From Sphingopyxis sp. (GTDB taxonomy: Bacteria; Pseudomonadota; Alphaproteobacteria; Sphingomonadales; Sphingomonadaceae), in NCBI GenBank assembly GCA_016793775.1, contig JAEULK010000096.1:109652-173651 (forward strand): a DNA stretch of 64,000 nt, in the 5' to 3' direction. Below the pieces are notes generated by a model. That model saw nothing but the letters and a program-made list of their open reading frames with translations, was not told the DNA's origin and did no database searches. Shown here one piece after another: positions 35,568 through 45,646 of this stretch; positions within the stretch are counted from its first letter, which is position 1; the number at the start of each line of letters is the position of its first letter. Both the position numbers and the translations under genes were made by a program.

Positions 35568-37196
35568 CTATCGCGATGCGGGGGCCAGTTCGACGATATG
35601 CACCTCGCGGCCCGAAATCTGGCCGCGTACCGGTTTGACGATCAGGCGCGTCGCGCCGCCCGCGAGCAGCCGGTCGTAGCGCGCCAGTTCGGAGCGAAAA
35701 GCGGCAGGGTCGCTGCGATACCGAACCTGGTTGATGACGACCGCATAGTCCGCTCGGCATGTCTCGATCCGCGCCGGATCGACATGCCCGATATCGACGA
35801 TCGCCCCGCCGCCGCGCAGCCGGTCGACTTTCGAATAGCGGATCTGGCCCGACAGCAATTGGCCCACATCGACGCAGCCCGCCGACCCCATCGCGGTGCG
35901 CAGCTTGAACGGCGATGCCAGCAAGTCGAAGGCCGGATGCTCGACCAATATGCTGCTGCCCGGCAGCGCATGCGCGCGCAGCCACGCCGAGGCGATCTGG
36001 CGCGTGTCGTGCCGCCGCGCGGTCGCCTCGATCCGCGCCTCCCAGACCATCGGTGCCAGCAGGATGAGTAGCGCGACAGGCAAGGCCATCCCGCCCAGCC
36101 GACCGCGCGGGAGCATATCGGCGAGCCCGCATAGCGCACGCGCCGCTGCGAGCGACAAGAAGGGAAGCAACGGCACGACCCAACGCTCCCAGCGCAGCGA
36201 TTGAAAACAGATCATCACGAAGAACATCAGCACGAAAGGCAGGACGACATAGAGCCAGAGCCGCACCTTGCCGCTGCCCCAGACGAGCCCTGCGATGGCC
36301 AACACCAACGCGCCGATCCCGAACGACGACAGCAAGGGTCCCGCAACATACCAGCCAAGGTTGCCGAAAAACCCGCCCCCCGTCGCCCCCGGATGCACCG
36401 GCCGCGCCTCACCCGACAGGTTGGCGATCACCGTCGCATGATCGATCAGCAGATAGGGCGAGACCGCGAACAGGGTGATCACGCACGCCGCCCCGACCAT
36501 CGCCAGCCGACGCCGACTGCGCTCGCGGGGCGTTCGATAGAGCCACGCCCCCAGCGCGGTCACCAAAATCGCCACCGCCGGCCATTTGGTTGCGCAGGCC
36601 AGCCCCGCGCATAGGCCCGCGAACAGATACTCGCGCCGCCGCCCCTCCTCGGCGATCGCGACGGCGGCAAGCGCGCCGAGCAGCATGAATACGCTCGCCT
36701 GCACATCGGTGCGGATGATCTGCGAATATTCGATATGCACCGCATTGACCGCGAGCAGCGCCGCCGCGACCAATCCGACGCGCGCGCCGCCCAGCCTTCT
36801 ACCCAGCCGCCATGTCAGCCAGACGCACAGCACCCCGCACAGGACGATCATCACCCGCGCGGGCAGGAACACCACCCCCGGATCGGCATAGACCGCCGCC
36901 GCAAAGGCATCGACATCGGCAAAGCGCCCCGTCGCCACCCCGGCGCCGCCGACCCCCGCGATTACCGCCGCGAGCGAATAGAGGGTGATCGTGCCCGGAT
37001 GCCCGAACCAGCCCGGATCGAAACTCTGACGCTGCAACATTTCGAGCGCGGTCATCATGAACAAGGGCTCGTCGGGATCGTTTAGCGCCGGCAGCCCAAA
37101 CCCTACCCCGTCGAGCCGCAGCCACGTTGCGGCGAGCAATATCGCCCACAGCAGGAGGGTCTCCGCCGACGGACGCCAGCGCGCGGCAAGGCTCAT
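35568..37196 (-). CDS. Glycosyltransferase family 39-like integral membrane protein
   Basis: 542 residues from the ATG at 37196 (ATGA overlap with gtrA). About ten transmembrane helices. The first periplasmic loop holds the acidic pair typical of the GT-C fold (ALNDPDEPLFMMTALEML), then YSQIIRTDVQASVFMLLGAL. Members use a polyprenyl-phosphate sugar to glycosylate lipids or proteins on the periplasmic face. It is the last gene of the surface-glycan operon, directly behind a GtrA-type protein. Confidence 0.82.
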   Translation of the reverse strand: MSLAARWRPSAETLLLWAILLAATWLRLDGVGFGLPALNDPDEPLFMMTALEMLQRQSFDPGWFGHPGTITLYSLAAVIAGVGGAGVATGRFADVDAFAAAVYADPGVVFLPARVMIVLCGVLCVWLTWRLGRRLGGARVGLVAAALLAVNAVHIEYSQIIRTDVQASVFMLLGALAAVAIAEEGRRREYLFAGLCAGLACATKWPAVAILVTALGAWLYRTPRERSRRRLAMVGAACVITLFAVSPYLLIDHATVIANLSGEARPVHPGATGGGFFGNLGWYVAGPLLSSFGIGALVLAIAGLVWGSGKVRLWLYVVLPFVLMFFVMICFQSLRWERWVVPLLPFLSLAAARALCGLADMLPRGRLGGMALPVALLILLAPMVWEARIEATARRHDTRQIASAWLRAHALPGSSILVEHPAFDLLASPFKLRTAMGSAGCVDVGQLLSGQIRYSKVDRLRGGGAIVDIGHVDPARIETCRADYAVVINQVRYRSDPAAFRSELARYDRLLAGGATRLIVKPVRGQISGREVHIVELAPASR

Positions 37197-37606
37197 CGCG
37201 CGGCGCGCTCGCGAAAGGTGACGCGATTGTGCCAATACCAGCTGCCGACAATCACAACGATCGTGAAGCCCGTCTGCGCGACGATCGGTGGCACCCCGCC
37301 GACCTCGACCAGCAAAGGCAGCGCCAGCCAGTTCGCGGCATAGTTGGCGAGGTAGAAGCTCGCGAAGGTCGCGAACTCCCGCAGCAGATTACCGCGCGTG
37401 CGAAATACGGCGAGCTTGTAGGTGGTAAAGGCGAAACACAGGCACACGACCTGCGCGATGCCCAGCGCGGCCATATAGTGGAGCGGCACCGTCCACAGCA
37501 GCAGCGGGTAGAAGGCCAGACCGAACGCCGTGTTGACGCCCCCCACCATCAGGAAGCGCAAGGACTTCCCGAGGCGGAGGAAACCTGCGGTCATCACGCG
37601 GCTCAT
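37193..37606 (-). CDS. GtrA family membrane protein
   Basis: 137 residues from the ATG at 37606. Four helices with the GtrA pattern FLMVGGVNTAFGLAFYPLLLW, a central FAFTTYKLAVFRTRG and the C-terminal YWHNRVTFRER. GtrA-type proteins are thought to flip polyprenyl-phosphate-linked sugars across the inner membrane. It overlaps both neighbours by ATGA, which fits a supply role for the GT39-like protein. Confidence 0.88.
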   Translation of the reverse strand: MSRVMTAGFLRLGKSLRFLMVGGVNTAFGLAFYPLLLWTVPLHYMAALGIAQVVCLCFAFTTYKLAVFRTRGNLLREFATFASFYLANYAANWLALPLLVEVGGVPPIVAQTGFTIVVIVGSWYWHNRVTFRERAAR

Positions 37607-39426
37607 GCGTCGTCCATCAGCGCGATCCGCATGTTCGCCGCGAGTTCTTCGCGTGGCAGGAAGGGCGACAGGTCCTCGAGCGCGGGCGAGGTGATGCGCC
37701 CATCGGGATGCTGCTTCGCACCGAGCTTGGGCGCGAAGCCGACATGCTCGTCGACCATGATCTCGCAAAAAGCCGGGCCGTCGGCGGCGAGCGTCGCCGT
37801 GATCGCGTCCGCCAGTTCATCGTGGTTCTCGGCGCGCGCATAAGCGAAGCCGAAGGCGCTCGCGATCTTCGCAAAATCGGGAAAGGTGACATTGCTCTTC
37901 GGCCCGCCGCCGACTTCCTGCCCGTTGAAGAAATTGCGCTGGGTCTGGAAGATCGACACATAGCCGCTGTTGTTGATCAGGATGACCTTCACGGGGAGGT
38001 CATAGCCGGCGATGGTCTGCATCTCCTGCAAATTCATCATGATGCTGCCGTCGCCGGCGATCGCGACGACGCGCCGTTCGCCCTTGGTCGCGGCGCAGAC
38101 GCCGATCGCCGCGGGCAGGTCATAGCCCATCGTCGCGCAGCCCGAATTGGTCCACAGCCGCTGGCCATGCTTGAGCTGCGCTGCCTGGAAACCGACGACG
38201 CAGGCGCTGCCGTTGCCCGTGACGACGATATCGTCCGCGCCAAGCTGCGCGAACAACTCGTCCATCGCGACATAGGGATGCACCAGCACGTCATGGTCGC
38301 GATATTCGGGCAGCACCGCCGGGAAAGCCGCGACGCGCCCGCGCGCCCAGCCGAGCCATTCGCGCTGCGCGTCGCTCGGCCCGGCATAGGGCAAAGCGAG
38401 CAGCGCCGGGATCAGCTCGGCGAGGTCGGCTGTCACCGGCATATCGGGGACGACGGTCGGTTTCGCCAGTTCGACGGGGTCGATATCGACCCAGATCTTG
38501 TACGCTTCGCGCGCGAAGCTTTTCCAGTTGTAGCTCACCTGCCGGATGTTGAGCCGGCTGCCCAGCACGAGCAGCAGGTCGGCGCTCTGCGTCACCATAT
38601 TGCCGCCGCGGTCGCCGACAGTGCCGGGCTTGCCGCAGTTGAGCGGGTGGTCGGTCCACAGCGCGTCATGCGCGTTCCAGCCTGTGACGACGGGCACGCC
38701 CAGCCGCTCGATCAGCGTCAGGAATTCGGCATGCGCGCCGCTGAGCCGTACCCCGCCGCCCGCGAACACCACCGGGCGCTCGGCCTTGGCGATACGCTCC
38801 AGAATCTCGGCGGCGACCGCATCGAGATCCGCGCGCCGCCAAGGCTCGTCGAGCGCGGCGGGGTCGAAACCGGGCAACAGGTCGTCGGGGTCGATCTTCG
38901 CCGCCTGCACATCGAGCGGAATGTCGAGCCACACCGGCCCCGGCCGGCCGCTCGTCGCCAGATACAGCGCCTTTTCCAGATGATAACGGATCGATCGCGG
39001 ATCGGTGACCATATGGACATATTTGGTGATCGGCCGGACCAGTTCCTCGATATCGAGTTCCTGGTCGCCATATTGGCGCAGCGGCAGGCCGGTCGAGCGC
39101 ACCGTCGTCTCGGTCTTTACCTGCCCCGAAATCACCAGCATACCGATCGAGTCGACATAGGCACCATAGACGCCGGTGATCGCATTGGTGCCGCCGGGTC
39201 CCGAGGTGACATTGACCACCGCGAGCCGGTTGGTGAGGCGGTAATAGGCCTCGGCCGCCATCGACAGCGCCTGCTCGTGATGCGTGAAGGTCGTCGTCAG
39301 CGCCGGGTGCGTGCCGAAAGAATGGTTGAGGTGCATCGCGCCCCCGCCGGTCAACATGAAGACGTCGGCGATCCTGCGGTCGGCGAGAAACTGGGCGACC
39401 CAGTCGGAGAGCTTGATCTGGCTCAT
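37603..39426 (-). CDS. Thiamine-diphosphate-dependent enzyme (IlvB-like) in a glycan operon
   Basis: 607 residues. N-terminal PYR domain with the catalytic-Glu motif FTHHEQALSMAAEAY and VNVTSGPGGTNAITGVYGAY; a central domain; then the PP domain with NSGCATMGYDLPAAIG and the ThDP/Mg motif AGDGSIMMNLQEMQTIAGY followed by LINNSGY. It is homologous to acetolactate synthase but is embedded between an epimerase and gtrA with ATGA overlaps on both sides. In other polysaccharide loci such enzymes add two-carbon units to keto sugars or decarboxylate keto acids. The product here is unknown. Confidence 0.87.
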   Translation of the reverse strand: MSQIKLSDWVAQFLADRRIADVFMLTGGGAMHLNHSFGTHPALTTTFTHHEQALSMAAEAYYRLTNRLAVVNVTSGPGGTNAITGVYGAYVDSIGMLVISGQVKTETTVRSTGLPLRQYGDQELDIEELVRPITKYVHMVTDPRSIRYHLEKALYLATSGRPGPVWLDIPLDVQAAKIDPDDLLPGFDPAALDEPWRRADLDAVAAEILERIAKAERPVVFAGGGVRLSGAHAEFLTLIERLGVPVVTGWNAHDALWTDHPLNCGKPGTVGDRGGNMVTQSADLLLVLGSRLNIRQVSYNWKSFAREAYKIWVDIDPVELAKPTVVPDMPVTADLAELIPALLALPYAGPSDAQREWLGWARGRVAAFPAVLPEYRDHDVLVHPYVAMDELFAQLGADDIVVTGNGSACVVGFQAAQLKHGQRLWTNSGCATMGYDLPAAIGVCAATKGERRVVAIAGDGSIMMNLQEMQTIAGYDLPVKVILINNSGYVSIFQTQRNFFNGQEVGGGPKSNVTFPDFAKIASAFGFAYARAENHDELADAITATLAADGPAFCEIMVDEHVGFAPKLGAKQHPDGRITSPALEDLSPFLPREELAANMRIALMDDA

Positions 39427-40436
39427 GTTTTCCATCCATTGAAGATTGCGGTGCGGCGGATCGCCGCATCGAGGGAGATTGTCGGCAGGGCGCCGAGTTG
39501 GTCGCGGACCAGAGCGGTCGAGGGGACGTAGCGGCCGGGGTTCCACCCCGCGTCCGCGCGCCCCAGCACCTCGACCCCCGGCCCGCCGAGCAGCGCGGAC
39601 GTGCGGTGCGCGAGGTCGGCGATCGATACGGCTTCCTCCGACCCCATGTTCCACGTCGCGCCGCGCGGCGCGCGCAGCAGCATCAGCCACAGCCAGGCGG
39701 TCAGGTCGGCGGCGTAGAGATAGGATCGCACCGCAGTCCCCGCGCTCTCGATGCGGATCGCGCGCCCCGCCATCGCGTCGCGGATGAAATTGCCTGCGGC
39801 GAAATGGATGTCGAGCGACAGCAAGGGGCCGAGCAAGGCGAAGATGCGTGACGTCACGACGTCGAGCCCGAACTGCTTGCCATAGATAGCGCAGAGTAGC
39901 TCGGCCGCGCGCTTGCCCTCGCCATAGGCCGATTTCGGATCGCGCGGATCGGGGCCGCCGGGCCAGTCCTCGGCGACATGCGTGACGTCCCACGGCTGCG
40001 CCCCATAGACCGCGCCCGAGCTCAGAAAGAGCATCCGCCCCGCGCCGCGCTCGACCGCGAGATCGAGCGCATTGCGCGTGCCGGTGACGATCGTGTCGAA
40101 CATCCGGCGCGGATCGTTGGCGTTGAGATGGGCGCTGGCATCGGTCGCGGCGTGGATGACGTGGGTGAAGCCGCCCGGCGGCGCGACGAAATTGCAAACA
40201 TCGCCCGCAACGACCTGAAATCGCTGGGCAAGATGCGGGGCCTTCGCCGCGAAGGCGGCGGGATCGCGGCTCAGGATCAGCACCTCGGCATCGCAGTCCG
40301 AGACCGCCAGCGCCTCGAGCATCCAGCGCCCGATAAAACCGGTGCCGCCGGTCATGAAGATGCGCGCACCGTTCAGCCTCGCCCAATAGGGCGCCAGCTG
40401 GCGGTCAATCATCGCGAGGTCTTCATCGAGGATCAT
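39423..40436 (-). CDS. NAD-dependent epimerase/dehydratase (nucleotide-sugar type)
   Basis: 337 residues from the ATG at 40436. Extended SDR: IFMTGGTGFIGRWMLEAL for NAD binding, FLSSGAVYGAQPW, catalytic SAYGEGKRAAELL (YxxxK) and TSRIFALLGPLLSLDIHFAAGNFIRD. Enzymes of this class epimerise or dehydrate NDP-sugars. Overlaps the GT87-like gene upstream and the ThDP enzyme downstream by ATGA, so it probably makes the keto sugar or rare sugar used by this locus. Confidence 0.9.
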   Translation of the reverse strand: MILDEDLAMIDRQLAPYWARLNGARIFMTGGTGFIGRWMLEALAVSDCDAEVLILSRDPAAFAAKAPHLAQRFQVVAGDVCNFVAPPGGFTHVIHAATDASAHLNANDPRRMFDTIVTGTRNALDLAVERGAGRMLFLSSGAVYGAQPWDVTHVAEDWPGGPDPRDPKSAYGEGKRAAELLCAIYGKQFGLDVVTSRIFALLGPLLSLDIHFAAGNFIRDAMAGRAIRIESAGTAVRSYLYAADLTAWLWLMLLRAPRGATWNMGSEEAVSIADLAHRTSALLGGPGVEVLGRADAGWNPGRYVPSTALVRDQLGALPTISLDAAIRRTAIFNGWKT

Positions 40437-41737
40437 GCCGGTACCAGCCCGAGCGACGGCCGGGTGCTGCGATGCGCCCGCACCACCCGCGCGATGCTGT
40501 CGAGCGACAGCGCGCCGACCATGATCACGATCAACCCCGGTCGGATGAAATGCCCCGCGGTCAGCCCGAAGCTCGCGGTCACCGTGCGCTCGCCGAGCCA
40601 GCTGTTGCTCGTCACGTCGAGCACCGTCGCCAGCGGCCAGTCGCCGACGAGACAGAGCAGATAGGCACAGGCGATCGCGGTGACCGGCCCCGCCCCCTTC
40701 CACGGCTCCATCAGCACGAGGAAGATCAGGAAAAGCTGGGTGTACCCCCCCGGCGACTGCGTCACCAGATAGGCGCCGAGCAGGATCGCCGCGATGCGAT
40801 GCGCGGGCAGCGCCTTCGGCTGGAGCCATGCCGCCGCGAGCGCGGCGAGCGCGATAAGCTGGCTCGACCGGATCACGATCGGCACCAGAAATTCGATCGT
40901 CTCGATCAGCCGCGACGGCACGAATTGCAAAAGCGGGATGTCGAGCGTGCGGAACATGAGCAAAGGCGCGTAGCTCGTTGAATAATTGACTTCGTTCCAC
41001 ACCTGCCCGCCCTGGAATACGACCCAGTTGGCGGTGTTCGACGCGAGTTCCGCCGGCGTCCCCGACCCGACGAGTGCGAGCGTGACGAGATAGAGGGCGA
41101 TCGTCGCGATCCCGGCCATCTCGAGCGTCCGCCAGTCGCGCTTCACCGCATGGGCGAACATCGGCAGCACCAGATAGGGCTTGAAATTGATCGTCACCGC
41201 CGCCGCGAACCAGCGCCACGGCCTCGAAGCGGTCACCGGCCCGTGCGCGATCATGAAGAAGGCGAAGGCGACGAGGATGAGGTTGCCGCGCTCGAGCGTG
41301 AACAGCATCGGCAGGCCCAGCGCGATCGCGATCGTCCGCATCGGCGCGGTGCGGGGTTCGAGGCGGCGGAAACAGAGCCACGCCAGCACCACGTCGACGA
41401 CGTAGAAGGCGTAAATGGTCGACCGCGCCAGCCAGTCGCAATCGCGCGCGTAAAAGGACGATTGCAGATAGCAGCCCGGCAGGCTCGTCGCGTCGAGGAA
41501 GACGAAGGACAAGGGCGGATAAATGCTCCGCCACACGTCGTAGATGCCTCGGTTGTTCGCCCAATGGGCGGTGTTGAACCAGTCCATGAAACTGTCGTTG
41601 GTGTCGAACACGAAGGGCTGCGGCAGGTAGCCGAACTCAAGGAAAAAGCGCAAAGTCCACCCCGCGCTCGCCACCACGGCGAGCGCGAGCAACGCTTCGG
41701 GCAGCAGCCGAAGCAGACGGACGCGCGGCGCGGTCAT
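40433..41737 (-). CDS. GT87/DUF2029-like membrane glycosyltransferase
   Basis: 434 residues, about nine to ten helices. The first loop FVFDTNDSFMDWFNTAHWAN carries an acidic motif, followed by YDVWRSIYPPLSFVFLD. Later features are LFTLERGNLILVAFAFFM and INFKPYLVLPMFAHAVKR, common in DUF2029/GT87 polyprenyl-phosphomannose-dependent transferases. The sugar and acceptor are unknown. Overlaps the GT2 gene by ATGA. Confidence 0.8.
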   Translation of the reverse strand: MTAPRVRLLRLLPEALLALAVVASAGWTLRFFLEFGYLPQPFVFDTNDSFMDWFNTAHWANNRGIYDVWRSIYPPLSFVFLDATSLPGCYLQSSFYARDCDWLARSTIYAFYVVDVVLAWLCFRRLEPRTAPMRTIAIALGLPMLFTLERGNLILVAFAFFMIAHGPVTASRPWRWFAAAVTINFKPYLVLPMFAHAVKRDWRTLEMAGIATIALYLVTLALVGSGTPAELASNTANWVVFQGGQVWNEVNYSTSYAPLLMFRTLDIPLLQFVPSRLIETIEFLVPIVIRSSQLIALAALAAAWLQPKALPAHRIAAILLGAYLVTQSPGGYTQLFLIFLVLMEPWKGAGPVTAIACAYLLCLVGDWPLATVLDVTSNSWLGERTVTASFGLTAGHFIRPGLIVIMVGALSLDSIARVVRAHRSTRPSLGLVPA

Positions 41738-42717
41738 CGGCGGGCGATGTGCGTGCGCGCGGCGGGCCGGGCGCGCCGCGCCGGGAAATTGATCCGTTCC
41801 TCCTCGATCACCAGCGGCACGTTGCGGCTGCGCTCGGCGAGCATCCGCACCTGCTCGCCGATCAGTCCGAGAAAGAGCAGCAGGATCGCGAAGATCAGTA
41901 AGCCGAGCGAAAGGCCGAGCAGCGCCCAGACGGATCCGCCCAAAGCCAGCGCCACCGGCGCCGCGATCAGCAGCCCGAACGCGAGCAGCCCGACATAGAA
42001 GGACAGGAAAAGGGGCAACCGCAGCAGCGACTTCGCCGACCCCGCCAGCCCCGACAAAGCGAAGGAAGCGAGCGCGGCAAAATCATTCTTGCTCTCGCCC
42101 GCCGCACGTTCGGGCCGGTCGAACGGCACCAGCGCGATGCGAAAACCGCTTTCGACCACCATGCCGCGAAAGAAGGGTTCGGGCTCGTTCCAGGTCGCGA
42201 GCGTGTCGATCACCTCGCGGTCGAACAGCCCGAAACCGGTGGCGCCCGGGATCACCGGATAGTCGCCGAAGCGGTTCAGGAAACCATAGCCGACATGCCG
42301 CGCCGCGCGCAGCAAGGGCGACGCCCTCTCCGACCGTCGCTGCCCCAGCACGACCTGCGCCCCGTCGCGCCACTGGCACAGAAACTCGCGGATCAGCCCC
42401 GGCGGGTCCTGGAAATCGGCGCACATGCCGATCACCGCACGCCCCTCGGCCTGGTACAGCCCATGGGTCGGCGAGCGCATCTGGCCATAGTTGCGGTTGT
42501 TGAGGATCACCCGGATGCGCGCGTCCTCGGCGCAAAGGTCGCGCATGATCTGGCGCGTGCCGTCGGTCGAGCCATTGTCGATCAGGATGATCTCATGCCC
42601 CAGCGCGTGGCGCTCGGCCTGCACCGTCACCGCGGCGCAGATCGCCCGCACATTCGCCGCCTCGTTGAAGCAGGGAATGACGATCGACAGTTCGGGGACG
42701 GCATCCTGTCCGGTCAT
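41734..42717 (-). CDS. Glycosyltransferase family 2 (polyprenyl-phosphate type)
   Basis: 327 residues. N-terminal GT-A domain: LSIVIPCFNEAANVRAIC, IDNGSTDGTRQIM, and the metal-site region GMCADFQDPPGLI. Two C-terminal helices (FLSFYVGLLAFGLLIAAPVAL and LLGLSLGLLIFAILLLFLGL) give the DPM1/GtrB-like layout that loads a sugar onto a polyprenyl phosphate. It would pair naturally with the GtrA-type flippase and GT-C transferases in the same operon. Confidence 0.9.
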   Translation of the reverse strand: MTGQDAVPELSIVIPCFNEAANVRAICAAVTVQAERHALGHEIILIDNGSTDGTRQIMRDLCAEDARIRVILNNRNYGQMRSPTHGLYQAEGRAVIGMCADFQDPPGLIREFLCQWRDGAQVVLGQRRSERASPLLRAARHVGYGFLNRFGDYPVIPGATGFGLFDREVIDTLATWNEPEPFFRGMVVESGFRIALVPFDRPERAAGESKNDFAALASFALSGLAGSAKSLLRLPLFLSFYVGLLAFGLLIAAPVALALGGSVWALLGLSLGLLIFAILLLFLGLIGEQVRMLAERSRNVPLVIEEERINFPARRARPAARTHIARR

Positions 42718-43805
42718 ACCGCGCGCTTTCCGAACAGCCTGATGCCCGTCGCGGGGGCATAGATTTCGGTGAAGATCGCGCCGAGGATGACCAAGGCGAG
42801 CAGTGCCACGGCGGCGATATTATATTTGCGGTCGGCGTCGAGCCGCGGCGCCTCGATCACCTGCACGCTCGCCGCCGTCTCGCCCGCAAGCGTCTCGACC
42901 GCCACCTCCTCGGACGAGCGCGCATATACCTCGTACAGCGCCTGCGCGAAGCGATAGTCGCGATAGAGGTTCAGATATTCGCCCGACACTTCGCTGAGCC
43001 CCGCGACATTGGGGCCCGCCGCGCCCGCCGCGGGCTGCGCCGAGCGCGCGATCTGCGCGCGCAGCGACGCGACCTCGGTCTGCACCGCCATCAGCTGCGG
43101 GTTTTCGGGGCCCTGCACCTTCTGCAGCGTGTCCAGTTCGACCTGCTTCGCCTGCAAGCGCGCTTCGAGGCCGGCGCGCACCGACAGCGCCGCGCCGAGT
43201 TCGGCCTGCGGTTCGGCGAGCCGGTTGCGGCGGCGGAAATTGTTCAGCGCCGTCTCGGTCTCGACCACCCGGTCGCCGGCTTCCTTGAAACGCTGCATCA
43301 CGATCGCGCGCTTGCGCTCGACGCGATCCTTGCCGAGCGCGACGATGCGGTCGCCGATCGCCGTGACATAGGCGCCGGCCAGCTTCTCGGCCTGTTCGGC
43401 ATCCTGCGCGCGCACCTCGACCTCGACGATGCCGCCGGTCAGCGTATGGACGTCGACTTTCTTGGCGAGCGCGACGCGCGCACTCGTCGCATCGTTATAG
43501 CCGCCGGGCCCGACGAGCTTGAGCGCCTTGATCACCGCATCGCCGACCTCGCTGCTGCGGCCGACGGCCAGATACATGTCGGTCTGCTGCTTCGCGCCGC
43601 CGAACAGCGCGGCGAAGCCCTGGAGCTGGCCACCGAGCGCGTTCAGCGTCGAACCCAGCCCTGCGCTGCTGTCCTGCGGCAGCAGTTTGGCGCGCGCGAC
43701 ATAAGGCTGCGGAAAGACCGTCAGCACCGCAAGGATCAACACTGCGACCGCATAGGCGCGCCGCCGCCATCGCGCATCGGCGAGCACAGTCATCGCGCGG
43801 CTCAT
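42714..43805 (-). CDS. Wzz-like chain-length/co-polymerase protein
   Basis: 363 residues. Transmembrane helices near residues 16-32 and 330-350 flank a large periplasmic domain with coiled-coil stretches (ERKRAIVMQRFKEAGDRVVE and the region after GLEARLQAKQVELDTLQK). No C-terminal kinase is present, so this is a PCP-1 or short PCP-2 protein. It should control chain length or couple polymerisation to the SLBB export protein upstream, with which it overlaps by ATGA. Confidence 0.85.
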   Translation of the reverse strand: MSRAMTVLADARWRRRAYAVAVLILAVLTVFPQPYVARAKLLPQDSSAGLGSTLNALGGQLQGFAALFGGAKQQTDMYLAVGRSSEVGDAVIKALKLVGPGGYNDATSARVALAKKVDVHTLTGGIVEVEVRAQDAEQAEKLAGAYVTAIGDRIVALGKDRVERKRAIVMQRFKEAGDRVVETETALNNFRRRNRLAEPQAELGAALSVRAGLEARLQAKQVELDTLQKVQGPENPQLMAVQTEVASLRAQIARSAQPAAGAAGPNVAGLSEVSGEYLNLYRDYRFAQALYEVYARSSEEVAVETLAGETAASVQVIEAPRLDADRKYNIAAVALLALVILGAIFTEIYAPATGIRLFGKRAV

Positions 43806-45643
43806 CGCGTCACCGCCGCGACCGACGCCGCCCCGACGAGACCGCTGAACAAGGTCCCGGTGATATCGCGCAGCCGCGCCCAGAATTCGCCGCGATTGGC
43901 GTCGATCGGCACATAGACCAGGTCGCCGGGCAAGGCCGCCGCCTTCAGCGCCCGCTTGCCGCCCGCCAGCACCGTGCCATTGGCGCGCACGACGAAAATC
44001 TCGTCCTTGTCGCCGATATTCTGTACGCCGCCCGCCGATTGGACGAAGTCGGCGACCGAGGCGCCCGGACGATAAGCGAAGGACGCGGGACTCGGCACCG
44101 CCCCGAACACCCCGACCGTCACCGGCCGCGCCGGTACATGAACGACGTCGTTGTTCTCGAGGATCAGATCGGCGGGCAACGCCGCAACATCGACCGGCAG
44201 ATCGAATACCAGCCGCCCATCGGGCTCGCGCTTGCGCAGTTGGTCGACGATGCTGTTGATCAGCGCGATATTGCCCGGCTGGGCGAGCTGGGCGCGGTTG
44301 ACCGAGGTCACCGGCTGCGCCGCGAGCAGCAGTTCGACATCGTCGATCGCACGGTCGTAGCTCAGCCGTTGCTGATGCTTCACGCTCTCGCGCGTGATGA
44401 CGCTGGCATAGGGAAAGGCCTCGCTCGTCAGGCCGCCGGCCTGCGCCACGACATCGGCCATGCGCGTACCGGGCTGGACATAATAATGGCCGGGCCGCGC
44501 GACCTCGCCGCTCAGCGTGACGAGCACCGGCTGCTGGCGCAGCGGGCGCGCGATGCCGATGTTCGACAGGATGCGAATCACGTCGCCGCGCCGCGCCTTG
44601 CTGCTCGCGGCGTCGGCGGCGGACAGCTCGCGCCAGCCGCTCGCATCGGGGTTCAGCGCGTTCAGCACCATCAGCCGCCCGTCGTCGGCGACGGTGTTGA
44701 CGCCGCCGGCATGGACGATCGCGTCGGTCACCGTTTCGCCCGGCGCGAGTTCGAAGATCGCCTCGCGGTTGATGCTGCCGATCACCGCGACCTCGGCGCC
44801 CGCAGGCGCGACATAAAGCACGTCGCCATTCTGCAGCACCGCGTCGCCCCGCGTATCGCCCTTCAGCAGCAGGTCGTACAGGTCGAAATCGGACACAAGC
44901 TGGCCGCCGCGGCGCAGCTGGATCGAGCGGAAACTGCCCCCCGGCGCGGGGCCGCCCGCCGCGAGCACGACGTTGACCAAGGTCGACAGGCTGCTCGCGC
45001 TATAGGATCCCGGCCGCGCGGCAAAGCCGGTGACATAGACGGTGATGCCTTTCAGCTTCGCGACCCCCACCTCGAGGTCGAAGCCGCGATATTGGCGCGA
45101 CACCTGGCGCTCGATCACGCCATGGACATCGCCGTAGCGCACACCGCCGACGCGGATTGCCCCGACGCGCGGCACGAAGATGCGTCCTTCGCTGTCGACG
45201 ACGAGCCGCAGGCCCGACGCCTGCACCGACCCGGTCAGCCCGATCAGCAATTCGTCGCCGGGGTTCAGCCGGTAATCGGGCGGGATCGCGGTGGTCGCTG
45301 GCGCTGTGAAATCGCGCGCGCCGGAAACAAGCAGTTCGGACCCGAAACGGCGCAGCGGCTTGCCGGCGACCGTCGATACATAGGTCTCGAACTCGCTCGC
45401 GGGTGGCGGCGCCTTGGCCACCGGGCGGCGATCCGCCGGTTCGTCCGGCGTTTCAGGGGCCGGCGCCTCGATCACCGCGGGCGTGATCGGCGGCAGGTCG
45501 ACCGTCGGCACCGCGACCTGCTCGGCGGCGCCGCGGCTTGCCGCCGTGTCGCCCGCCGCGCCGACCGGCGACGCGAGCTGCGCCGACGCGGGCGCCGCGC
45601 CCAGCAGGGACAGCGCCGCCAGCGCCTTCCACCCAATCGTCAT
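43802..45643 (-). CDS. Polysaccharide export protein with SLBB domains (Wza-like)
   Basis: 613 residues. A signal peptide (ALAALSLLGAAPASA), a proline-rich linker, a Poly_export domain at about 120-200 (DYRLNPGDELLIGLTGSVQA and VDSEGRIFVPRVGAIRVGG) and several SLBB repeats (VYVTGFAARPGSYSASSLST, VTLSGEVARPGHYYVQPGTR, VGVFGAVPSPASFAYRPGAS). It forms the periplasmic and outer-membrane export conduit for the surface glycan. Larger than E. coli Wza because of extra SLBB repeats. Confidence 0.92.
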   Translation of the reverse strand: MTIGWKALAALSLLGAAPASAQLASPVGAAGDTAASRGAAEQVAVPTVDLPPITPAVIEAPAPETPDEPADRRPVAKAPPPASEFETYVSTVAGKPLRRFGSELLVSGARDFTAPATTAIPPDYRLNPGDELLIGLTGSVQASGLRLVVDSEGRIFVPRVGAIRVGGVRYGDVHGVIERQVSRQYRGFDLEVGVAKLKGITVYVTGFAARPGSYSASSLSTLVNVVLAAGGPAPGGSFRSIQLRRGGQLVSDFDLYDLLLKGDTRGDAVLQNGDVLYVAPAGAEVAVIGSINREAIFELAPGETVTDAIVHAGGVNTVADDGRLMVLNALNPDASGWRELSAADAASSKARRGDVIRILSNIGIARPLRQQPVLVTLSGEVARPGHYYVQPGTRMADVVAQAGGLTSEAFPYASVITRESVKHQQRLSYDRAIDDVELLLAAQPVTSVNRAQLAQPGNIALINSIVDQLRKREPDGRLVFDLPVDVAALPADLILENNDVVHVPARPVTVGVFGAVPSPASFAYRPGASVADFVQSAGGVQNIGDKDEIFVVRANGTVLAGGKRALKAAALPGDLVYVPIDANRGEFWARLRDITGTLFSGLVGAASVAAVTR

Positions 45644-45646
45644 GTC